The notes beneath the pieces are model-generated. The model did not search any database. It was not told where the DNA came from and was given only the letters and a program-made list of their open reading frames with translations. From the NCBI RefSeq assembly GCF_000719115.1, contig NZ_JOEA01000022.1, forward strand, positions 172,784 through 236,783: 64,000 bases of DNA, read 5' to 3'. The translations under genes and the position numbers were made by a program. Position 1 is the first letter of the stretch. The number at the start of each line of letters is the position of its first letter. Positions 25,659-31,717 of this stretch are shown here, piece by piece. Origin of the DNA: Lentzea albidocapillata (lineage in GTDB: Bacteria > Actinomycetota > Actinomycetes > Mycobacteriales > Pseudonocardiaceae).

Positions 25659-27047
25659 GTGGGTGGGTGGTCGCTTTGCGGGCGGCCTGGTCGCCTTGCG
25701 TGCTTCCCCTGGGGGCGCTGCCCCCAGACCCCCGGCAATCTGATCAGGGGGTCCACGCCGTGCGTAGGTAGATGGGTGTTGCCGCCTTCTCAGGCGTGGT
25801 TTTCCGATGTCCCCTCGTTTTACGAGGATGATCCACGCGGTGATCGTCACCAGGGTTGAGACGGCGCCGCCGATGATGATCGGGGCTCTGCCGTTGATCT
25901 CGCCCAGCCAGCCCATCAGTGGGCCACCCACTGGGTTGCCGCCCAGGAAGACCAGCATGTAGATACCCATCACGCGGCCGCGCATCTCTGGTTCTACTGC
26001 TAGTTGGATGGTGGCGTTCGCTGTCGTGTTGAAGGTCATCATCGCTACGCCTACCGGGATCATCATTAGGCCCGTCAGGAGCATTGTCGGCATCATGCCC
26101 GAGATGATTTCCAGGATGCCGAAGATGACGCCGGAGCCGATGAACACGGTCATCTTCGGGGTTTTTCGTTTGGCTGCCAGGGTTGCGCCTGCGAGGGTGC
26201 CTACGGCTATGAGGGTGGAGAGGAGACCGTAGGCGTCTGCGTCGCCGCCGAAGACGTTGCGGGCCATGATCGCCAGCGTCATGTAGAAGTTCATGCCGAA
26301 GGTGGCGATGAAGAACACCAGGAGCATGACCGTCATGAGGTCTGGGCGGCTCCTCACATAGCGGAGGCCTGAGAGGAGTTGGCCCTTTTCGCGGGGGAGG
26401 GGGTCGGAGCGCAGTAGTTGCGTTGTTCGCATCAGCCAGATGCCGCCTACTACGCCTACGAAGCTGATGGCGTTCGCCAGGAAGACCCAGCCGGTGCCTA
26501 TCGCCACGATCGCCAGGCCTGCGATGGCCGGGCCGATGATGCGGGCCAGGTTGAACATCATCGAGTTGATCGCGACGGCGTTGGTCAGTTGGTCGCGGCC
26601 GACCATCTCTACTACGAACGATTGGCGTACTGGGGTTTCTACTGCCGAGAAGGCGCCTAGTAGCAGGCAGAGGAGGTAGACGTGCCAGAGTTCTACTACT
26701 CCGGTCACGTCGAGGATGCCCAGGGCCAGGGCGCAGATGCCCAGCGCGGATTCGAGCCAGAGCAGGAGTTTGCGCTTGTCCATGCGGTCGGCCAGGACGC
26801 CGCCCCACATGGAGAGCAGCAGGACCGGGAGGAACTGGAGCGAGGCGGCGATGCCGAGGGCCATGGGGGAGCCGTTGGACAGTTCCAGGACCAGCCAGTC
26901 CTGGGCCACTCGCTGCATCCACACGCCGACCAGCGAGATGATCTGGCCCGAGGCGTATAGGCGATAGTTGTATATGCCTAACGATCCGAACATTCCGGTA
27001 CGACGAGGTGGCGAACTGTCTGCTCCACCACCCGCGTAACCCGACAC
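25290..27047 (-). CDS. MFS transporter (MFS_3/EntS-like) with a repeat-encoded C-terminal extension
   Basis: The first ~425 residues are a 12-helix MFS protein of the MFS_3 type: YASGQIISLVGVWMQRVAQDWLVLEL, GGVLADRMDKRKLL and GPAIAGLAIVAIGTGWVFLANAISF. This part ends in a basic tail near base 25770. The frame then continues for about 156 residues through repeat copy A and antisense to the sacsin-type gene, giving a Pro/Arg/Gln-rich sequence with no family resemblance. The repeat therefore seems to have replaced the native stop. The start is GTG 27047 or ATG 26993. The marR gene is five bases upstream, suggesting an operon and drug- or siderophore-type export under MarR control. Confidence 0.85.
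   Translation of the reverse strand: MSGYAGGGADSSPPRRTGMFGSLGIYNYRLYASGQIISLVGVWMQRVAQDWLVLELSNGSPMALGIAASLQFLPVLLLSMWGGVLADRMDKRKLLLWLESALGICALALGILDVTGVVELWHVYLLCLLLGAFSAVETPVRQSFVVEMVGRDQLTNAVAINSMMFNLARIIGPAIAGLAIVAIGTGWVFLANAISFVGVVGGIWLMRTTQLLRSDPLPREKGQLLSGLRYVRSRPDLMTVMLLVFFIATFGMNFYMTLAIMARNVFGGDADAYGLLSTLIAVGTLAGATLAAKRKTPKMTVFIGSGVIFGILEIISGMMPTMLLTGLMMIPVGVAMMTFNTTANATIQLAVEPEMRGRVMGIYMLVFLGGNPVGGPLMGWLGEINGRAPIIIGGAVSTLVTITAWIILVKRGDIGKPRLRRRQHPSTYARRGPPDQIAGGLGAAPPGEARKATRPPAKRPPTHSAKQSGSARISDQRNESMPIPPPPRNPSQSPPKPLRRVSSMGNPLHHPPLNPSPINQKLVMHNNHTIRQRDLKQLTGHPNSPEVPPLNNLTDMIRQPGELLGSQRQIQKISKLLRPVSKQHP
25669..25759 (+). repeat. Interspersed repeat copy A: two 12-mer units and a 64-bp double hairpin
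   Basis: GGTCGCTTTGCG (25669-25680) and GGTCGCCTTGCG (25689-25700) precede a 64-bp block (25696-25759) identical to 55630-55693. The block folds into CTGGGGGC-GCT-GCCCCCAG and GACCCCC ... GGGGGTC hairpins. It lies just after the sacsin-type gene stop and inside the extended C-terminal reading frame of the convergent MFS gene. Confidence 0.88.
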
Positions 27048-27051
27048 GTTC

Positions 27052-27495
27052 TTACCGGCCCGCCATCCTGTCGATGATTTCGGCGGCCCGTGTGAGCAGT
27101 TCCCGTTCCTCGGGGTCCAGCTCGGCCAGCCTCTTGTCCAGCCACGCTTCGCGGGCCGTGATCTCGTCTTCCAGGTACGACAAGCCTTCGCCCGTGAGCT
27201 CGACGATGGCTTGACGGCCGTCGGTGGGGTGCGGGCTTCTGGTTGCGAAGCCGAACTCCTCCAGGGCGGCGATCACGCGCGTCATCGACGGCGGCTGCAC
27301 GCCTTCTTTGGCTGCCAGTTCGCCTGGGGTCAGCGGTCCGCACTTGTGCAGTGTGGAGAGCGCGGACACCTGGGTGAGCGACACCGACGAGTTGGTGCGC
27401 TGTGCCCGCAGGCGGCGGTTGAGGCGAACGACGGCAAGCCGGAGCCTGCTCGCCAGTCCGTGCTGATCGATCGCCACGTAGTTAGCATACCTCAC
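27052..27495 (-). CDS. MarR-family transcriptional regulator
   Basis: A 147-residue MarR protein: LTQVSALSTLHKCGPLTPGELAAKEGVQPPSMTRVIAALEEFGFATRSPHPTDGRQAIVELT covers helices 2-4 and the wing with the DGRQ motif. The GTG start at 27495 may be replaced by GTG 27477 (VAIDQHG). It lies five bases before the MFS gene and probably regulates it. It resembles, in position and type, the mycobacterial MarR gene in the rpfA-serC block (Rv0880, from memory). Confidence 0.9.
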   Translation of the reverse strand: MRYANYVAIDQHGLASRLRLAVVRLNRRLRAQRTNSSVSLTQVSALSTLHKCGPLTPGELAAKEGVQPPSMTRVIAALEEFGFATRSPHPTDGRQAIVELTGEGLSYLEDEITAREAWLDKRLAELDPEERELLTRAAEIIDRMAGR

Positions 27496-27517
27496 GAAAT
27501 AGTTTCCTGCCGAAAGG

Positions 27518-28951
27518 TCAGCTCAGCAGGCCCTGGATCGGTCCCAGTGAGAAGTAGACGACAAAAGCGGCCGCCACGATCCACATCAGCGGGTGGATTC
27601 CGCGCGACTTGCCCGTCATGGCCTTGAGCAGCACGTAGCTGACGAAGCCTGCGCCGATGCCGTTCGCGATCGAGTAGGTGAACGGCATGACGACGATCGT
27701 GAGGAAGGCGGGGAGGGCGATGGTGAAGTCGCTGAAGTCGATCTCGCGGACCTGCATCATCATCAGCGCGCCGACGATCACCAGCGCGGGGGCGGCCGCC
27801 TCGATCGGCACGACCTCGTAGAGCGGCGTGAAGAACATCGCCAGGAGGAACAGGACGCCGGTCACGATGTTCGCGAGGCCCGTCCTGGCGCCCTCCGCGA
27901 TGCCGGACGCCGACTCGATGTAGACGGTGTTCGACGAGCTGGACGCGGCACCGCCGGCGACGGCGCCGAGGCCGTCGACGAACAGGGCCTTGCTGACGTT
28001 GGGCAGCTGGCCGTCCTTGTCGATCAGGCCGCCTTCCTTGCCCAGGCCGGTCATCGTGCCGACGGTGTCGAAGAAGTCGGTGAGCACGAGAGTGAAGACG
28101 ATCAGCGCGGCGGCCAGTGCCGGGAGCCTGGTCCAGGCGCCGAACGACACTTCGCCGAGCAGGCTGAGGTCCGGAACGCCGAAGACCTGGTCGGGCAGGG
28201 CGGGGTAGCCGAGGTTCCAGCCCTTGGCGTTGACGCCGGCGGACGGGCCAGCCTTGACGATGGCCTCGAGGACGATCGCGAAGACGGCCGTCGCGACGAT
28301 GCCGATGAGGATCGCGCCCTTGATCCTGCGCGCGAACAGCACACCCGTGAGCACGAGGCCCACGACGAAGACGAGGGTCGGCCAGCTCGCAATCGACCCG
28401 TTGATGCCCAGGCCGACCGGCACCGTGGTGCCGGCGGCGTCCGGGAGCCGGCGGACGAAGCCGGCGTCGACCAGGCCGATGAAGGTGATGAACAGGCCGA
28501 TGCCGACCGCGATCGCGGCTTTGAGCTCGTTCGGCACGGCGTTGAACACCGCGGTCCGCACACCCGTGAGGACCAGCAGGAGGACGACGAGGCCGTTGAC
28601 GAGAATCAGGCCCATCGCCTCGGGCCAGGTGACCTTCGCGGCGACGGAGACGGCGACGAACGAGTTGATGCCCAGGCCCGTGGCCAGCGCGAACGGGTAG
28701 TTGGCGATCAGTCCGAAGAGGATGGTCATCACGCCGGCGACCAGTGCCGTCACCGCCGCCACCTGGCCGACGGGAAGGATGTTGCCGAGCACGTCGGGGT
28801 GAGCTCCGGGACCGGTCGGGGCGAAGCTGCCGATGATCAGCGGGTTCAGCACGACGATGTACGCCATCGTGAAGAAGGTCACGACACCGCCGCGCACCTC
28901 GCGCGCCACGGTCGACCCGCGCTCGGAAATCTTGAAGAACCCGTCCAGCAT
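27518..28951 (-). CDS. Purine permease, NCS2 family (AzgA/GhxP-like)
   Basis: A 477-residue membrane protein. Landmarks of the adenine/guanine/hypoxanthine branch: REVRGGVVTFFTMAYIVVLNPLIIG at the N-terminus, ATGLGINSFVAV, GIGLFITFIGL, FTLVLTDFFDTVGTMTGLG (conserved acidic residues of segment 8) and SSSNTVYIESASGIAEGARTGLA. About 12-14 helices. It imports nucleobases by proton symport. It faces the small DUF2530 gene across a 16-base divergent gap and lies 22 bases from the start of marR downstream. Confidence 0.93.
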   Translation of the reverse strand: MLDGFFKISERGSTVAREVRGGVVTFFTMAYIVVLNPLIIGSFAPTGPGAHPDVLGNILPVGQVAAVTALVAGVMTILFGLIANYPFALATGLGINSFVAVSVAAKVTWPEAMGLILVNGLVVLLLVLTGVRTAVFNAVPNELKAAIAVGIGLFITFIGLVDAGFVRRLPDAAGTTVPVGLGINGSIASWPTLVFVVGLVLTGVLFARRIKGAILIGIVATAVFAIVLEAIVKAGPSAGVNAKGWNLGYPALPDQVFGVPDLSLLGEVSFGAWTRLPALAAALIVFTLVLTDFFDTVGTMTGLGKEGGLIDKDGQLPNVSKALFVDGLGAVAGGAASSSSNTVYIESASGIAEGARTGLANIVTGVLFLLAMFFTPLYEVVPIEAAAPALVIVGALMMMQVREIDFSDFTIALPAFLTIVVMPFTYSIANGIGAGFVSYVLLKAMTGKSRGIHPLMWIVAAAFVVYFSLGPIQGLLS

Positions 28952-28967
28952 CTGCTCTCCTTACGAT

Positions 28968-29231
28968 GTGTCCGAACGCGACTCCGCCCCACACCCGCCT
29001 TCGTTGCCGCACAGGCTGGCAGATCCCGTGCCTGTCGTGCTGGGTGGTACCGCCCTGTGGTTCCTCGGGTTTTTCGTGGTCCTGCTCGTCGATCGTTCGA
29101 ACAGCACCCTGATCTGGACGACCCTGTCCGGAGGCTCGCTCGGGATCATCGGGTACGGAGTGTTCTACTGGCAACGCCGGGCCGCGAGGCGAGGGTCACG
29201 CGGGGCCCAGCAGGGCCTGGACGACGCCTAG
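28968..29231 (+). CDS. DUF2530 small membrane protein
   Basis: An 87-residue protein from GTG 28968. A polar N-terminus (~25 residues) precedes two membrane segments, VVLGGTALWFLGFFVVLLV and LIWTTLSGGSLGIIGYGVFYW, followed by a basic tail. The pattern and the neighbouring purine permease and MarR genes match actinobacterial DUF2530 proteins. No function is known. It overlaps the reverse toxin gene by four bases at its end. Confidence 0.8.
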   Translation: MSERDSAPHPPSLPHRLADPVPVVLGGTALWFLGFFVVLLVDRSNSTLIWTTLSGGSLGIIGYGVFYWQRRAARRGSRGAQQGLDDA

Positions 29232-29593
29232 TCCGTCAGTTTCGGGTGGCCGGTGCCGGCTCGGATGATCCACACGGTCATCTCATCCGAGTCCGCGCAG
29301 TACCAGATTCGACCACCGGAAGTCACCTCGTACTGCCACTGTGCGAATGTGGCGCCGTCGATGGTGTGGTGCGCGTACTCGCCTTTGAGCCTGTGCTGGC
29401 GGTCGATGTTCTCCGAGGAAGCAGGGCGTTCAGTCAGCACGACCCAGGCTTCCCACGTGTTCGATGCGGCGGACCGACAGAGTTCTTCCCAGCCTTTGGC
29501 TGCTTCGGTGTTGAGGAACCGAACCACGTAGCCGCCAGGACGTCGGGGCGGAGCGGCACGATCGCCACGTTTCGCTGGCAAGTGTTCACACAT
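29228..29593 (-). CDS. Toxin of a type II toxin-antitoxin pair (RelE/cytotoxic translational repressor-like)
   Basis: A 121-residue protein starting at ATG 29593, eight bases inside the antitoxin gene. After a 20-residue basic leader, YVVRFLNTEAAKGWEELC, then ENIDRQHRLKGEYAHHTIDGATFAQWQYEVTSGGRIWYCAD and WIIRAGTGHPKLTD resemble the actinobacterial RelE-like group: a QHRLKG strand, the GGRIWY strand and a histidine near the C-terminus. It is expected to be an mRNA-cleaving toxin, but the catalytic set was not verified. It is translated together with the antitoxin, which precedes it as usual. Confidence 0.75.
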   Translation of the reverse strand: MCEHLPAKRGDRAAPPRRPGGYVVRFLNTEAAKGWEELCRSAASNTWEAWVVLTERPASSENIDRQHRLKGEYAHHTIDGATFAQWQYEVTSGGRIWYCADSDEMTVWIIRAGTGHPKLTD

Positions 29594-30053
29594 CCATGGG
29601 GTTGGGAACGATTCGGCCGTCAGTGACGGTGCTCGGCCCCTTGAGCGCACGCGCGAGCTCCGGGTCCGCGTGCACGATCGCGGTGTTCGCCCACTCATGG
29701 ACGGTCTGCGCGAGCAGGGACCACTGGCCGAGCTCGGCGGACGCCAGGACTGCCTGGACGAACTCCTGGACGAACTCCGCGCGGTCAGACTTCGGCAGGA
29801 CCGCGACCCACGGAAACTCGTCCAGCAGCGCGTCAGCTACAACATCGGGACCGGCGTGCCGGACCAGCGAACGCATCGCACGGGCCGCGGTGACCGCTCC
29901 GCTGTGCCGGTAACCGTGATGGTCGGCCCGCACCAGCAGCAGGTCGGCTCCGTCGCGCCGCTTGACGCGTACTTCGTGTTGATCAGCGATGGCGGCGACG
30001 CTCTTGGGGTCGCGCGCCAGCTCGCTCCACTGCACCTCGTTGACTATGCCCAT
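29586..30053 (-). CDS. Antitoxin, prevent-host-death (Phd)-like
   Basis: A 155-residue protein from ATG 30053. The N-terminal ~50 residues (MGIVNEVQWSELARDPKSVAAIADQHEVRVKRRDGADLLLVRADHH) fit the Phd/YefM DNA-binding fold. The C-terminal helical half (FPWVAVLPKSDRAEFVQEFVQAVLASAELGQW ... VHADPELARALKGP) would bind the toxin. This long form is usual next to the QHRLKG-type toxins of actinobacteria. A 9-bp inverted repeat lies six bases before the start and is a likely autoregulatory operator. No clear ribosome site is present. Confidence 0.78.
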   Translation of the reverse strand: MGIVNEVQWSELARDPKSVAAIADQHEVRVKRRDGADLLLVRADHHGYRHSGAVTAARAMRSLVRHAGPDVVADALLDEFPWVAVLPKSDRAEFVQEFVQAVLASAELGQWSLLAQTVHEWANTAIVHADPELARALKGPSTVTDGRIVPNPMDV

Positions 30054-30058
30054 GCACT

Positions 30059-30080
30059 AATTCTGAACTTATTCAGAATT
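30059..30080. promoter_or_regulatory. Antitoxin operator, AATTCTGAA-N4-TTCAGAATT
   Basis: A perfect 9-bp inverted repeat (30059-30067 and 30072-30080), much richer in A+T than its surroundings, is centred about 16 bases before the antitoxin start and 45 before fetB. The position fits conditional autoregulation of the toxin-antitoxin operon and may also affect fetB. Confidence 0.68.
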
Positions 30081-30114
30081 GAGCGCAACTGCACGATCAG
30101 GTGTGATTGCGATC

Positions 30115-30879
30115 ATGGTCATCGCTACCGACTGGGTCCGGCTGCTGATCGTCTGCGTCGTCTTCACCGCAGCCGCCGGTGCCATCGCGCGGTTCACCGG
30201 CCTCGCCAGGCCGACGCCGTTCCTCAAGGCCGCAGCACGCGCGGTGCTCCAGCTCGCGGCAGTGTCGGTCGTGATCGCGTTCGTCCTGACCCATCTCGGG
30301 CTCACGTGGGCGTTCCTCGTCGTCATGGCCGCCGTGGCCACCGCGACCTCTGCCCGTCGTACGGAGACCGGGCACAAGGGCGTCTGGGTGGCGCTCGCGA
30401 TCCTGGTGGGCACCGTTCCCGCGCTCGGCCTGCTGCTCGGCATCGGCCTGCTCCCGGTCAAGGGCATCGCTCTGATCCCGGTGGGTGGCATCCTGATCGG
30501 CGGCGCGATGACCGCTACCACGCTGTCGGCACGGAGAGCCCTCGACACGTTCAGGGACCGCCACGGCGAGTACGAGGCGGCTCGCGCTCTGGGCTTCGGT
30601 GAACGCGCCGCGGTCGGCCTGATTGTCCGGCAACCGGCCGCGGAGGCGTTGATCCCGGCCCTCGACCAGACCAGGACGGTCGGGCTTGTCACCCTTCCGG
30701 GTGCATTTGTCGGAATGCTGCTCGGTGGTGCGCCCGTCTGGCAGGCCGGTGCCCTGCAGATCGTGGTGCTCCTGGCCCTGCTGGCCGTCGAGGCCGCCGC
30801 CGTGGCGACCGTGGTCGAACTGGTCGCGAGGGGTCTGATCAGGAGGACTTCCCAAGGTGGCGAAGTTAGGCTAACCTAA
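30115..30879 (+). CDS. FetB/UPF0014-family ABC permease
   Basis: A 254-residue membrane protein with about seven hydrophobic segments. The UPF0014 core is present: KAAARAVLQLAAV, GGILIGGAMTATTLSARRALD, EYEAARALGFGERAA and QTRTVGLVTLPGAFVGMLLGGAPVWQAGALQIVV. FetB is the permease of an exporter linked to iron and oxidative-stress resistance. The usual ATPase partner FetA is not adjacent. ATG 30115 is chosen; GTG 30103 is possible. The stop codon lies inside an IdeR-like iron box. Superoxide dismutase is the next gene, on the other strand. Confidence 0.87.
   Translation: MVIATDWVRLLIVCVVFTAAAGAIARFTGLARPTPFLKAAARAVLQLAAVSVVIAFVLTHLGLTWAFLVVMAAVATATSARRTETGHKGVWVALAILVGTVPALGLLLGIGLLPVKGIALIPVGGILIGGAMTATTLSARRALDTFRDRHGEYEAARALGFGERAAVGLIVRQPAAEALIPALDQTRTVGLVTLPGAFVGMLLGGAPVWQAGALQIVVLLALLAVEAAAVATVVELVARGLIRRTSQGGEVRLT
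30861..30879 (+). promoter_or_regulatory. IdeR/DtxR iron box at the 3' end of fetB
   Basis: The 19-mer ending in GTTAGGCTAACCTAA matches the IdeR consensus TTAGGTTAGSCTAACCTAA at 16 positions, with the right half complete. Its last three bases are the fetB stop codon. No gene starts after it on the + strand; only a strong hairpin follows. This suggests control of a short non-coding transcript, or a remnant promoter. Confidence 0.6.
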
Positions 30880-30880
30880 G

Positions 30881-30957
30881 TCTCGTCGCTTCGTGGTGGG
30901 AGCGGCAGTCAGTTCGGGAACGGACGAGGCCCCCCTCTGGGCAGAGGGGGGCCTCGT
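30881..30957 (+). ncRNA. Candidate iron-responsive small RNA (IdeR box to terminator)
   Basis: About 75 bases separate the IdeR-like box from the end of a 15-bp terminator hairpin, with no open reading frame of note. If the box covers a promoter, iron limitation would release a short RNA ending at 30957. TAGGCT or TAACCT inside the box could be a -10, but no convincing -35 is seen. The candidate lies beside fetB and tail-to-tail with sodA. The mycobacterial IdeR-controlled sRNA MrsI is a precedent in type, not in sequence. Confidence 0.3.
30924..30957. terminator. 15-bp perfect hairpin between fetB and sodA
   Basis: ACGAGGCCCCCCTCT pairs perfectly with AGAGGGGGGCCTCGT around a four-base loop (GGGC). 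It is the strongest hairpin in this intergenic region, lies between converging genes and is probably bidirectional. Confidence 0.88.
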
Positions 30958-31010
30958 CGTATTCAGCAGCAGGAGCTTGTCGGAGCATCCACTGCCGAAG
31001 CTTCAACGAG

Positions 31011-31631
31011 TCAGAGCTGCAGGCCGTTCTGGCCCGCACGCGCCGCCTCGAAGCGGGCGTTGACGTCGTCCCAGTTGACGACGTTCCACAGCGCCGAGAT
31101 GTAGTCGGCCTTCAGGTTGCGGTACTGCAGGTAGTACGCGTGCTCCCAGATGTCGAACGCGAGCAGCGGCGTCGTCGCGATCGACAGGTTCGAGTGGTGG
31201 TCCTTGAGCTGCAGCGTGACCAGCTTCTGGCCGATCGGCTCCCACGCGAGGATGCCCCAGCCGGAGCCCTGGATCGAGGACGCGGCGGCGTTGAGCTGGC
31301 CGCGGAACTTGTCGAACGAGCCGAAGTGCTCGTCGATCGCGGCCGCGAGCTCGCCGACCGGCTTGTCGCCGCCGTTGGGCGAGAGGTTCTTCCACCACAC
31401 CTGGTGCAGCGCGTGGCCCGCCAGGTGGAACGCCAGCGTGGTCTCGAGGCCGACGATCGAGCCGAAGGAGTCCTTGTCGCGGGCTTCCTCGATCTGCTCC
31501 AGCGTGTCGTTCGCGCCCTTGACGTAGGCGGCGTGGTGCTTGCCGTGGTGCAGCTCGTTGATCTCACCGATGATCGCCGGCTCGAGGTCGCCGTAGTCGT
31601 AGTCGAGATCCGGCAGCACGTACTGGCCCAT
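31011..31631 (-). CDS. sodA: Superoxide dismutase, Mn/Fe family
   Basis: A 206-residue cytoplasmic enzyme that dismutes superoxide. The N-terminal helices contain LHHGKHHAAYVKGAN (first metal His), FHLAGHALHQVWWKNLSPNGG (second His), and the C-terminal domain has GSGWGILAWEP and DIWEHAYYLQYRN (metal Asp and His). Mn or Fe use cannot be decided from this. The ATG at 31631 follows GGAG. Seventeen-base TTGC-N9-GCAA element 31657-31673 lies in the promoter, the same pattern as before mntH, which suggests that manganese supply and this enzyme are co-regulated. Confidence 0.96.
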   Translation of the reverse strand: MGQYVLPDLDYDYGDLEPAIIGEINELHHGKHHAAYVKGANDTLEQIEEARDKDSFGSIVGLETTLAFHLAGHALHQVWWKNLSPNGGDKPVGELAAAIDEHFGSFDKFRGQLNAAASSIQGSGWGILAWEPIGQKLVTLQLKDHHSNLSIATTPLLAFDIWEHAYYLQYRNLKADYISALWNVVNWDDVNARFEAARAGQNGLQL

Positions 31632-31656
31632 GACATCTCCTGCAATCTCTTGGTAC

Positions 31657-31673
31657 TTGCAACTTACTAGCAA
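31657..31673. promoter_or_regulatory. Nur/Fur-family-like box upstream of sodA
   Basis: TTGCAACTTACTAGCAA has the form TTGC-N9-GCAA and fits tGCaa-N5-ttGCA at 9 of 10 positions. It is about 26 bases before the sodA start. In Streptomyces coelicolor, Nur represses the Fe-superoxide dismutase gene sodF through such a site when nickel is present. The same spacing occurs before mntH at 16827-16843. Confidence 0.6.
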
Positions 31674-31717
31674 CAAGAGCCAGTTAACCAGTTGCCGATG
31701 GCCGTACCGTCGTAAGC

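Noticed and set aside
25397..25756. Reverse frames in repeat copies A and B that both begin MDPLIRLPGVWGQRPQGKHA
   Set aside because: The shared start is simply the translation of the 64-bp repeat; downstream parts are unrelated antisense sequence, so this is not a protein family.
28968..29231. DUF2530 frame begun at 28833
   Set aside because: That start lies within the reverse purine permease gene; GTG 28968 fits the gap between the two.
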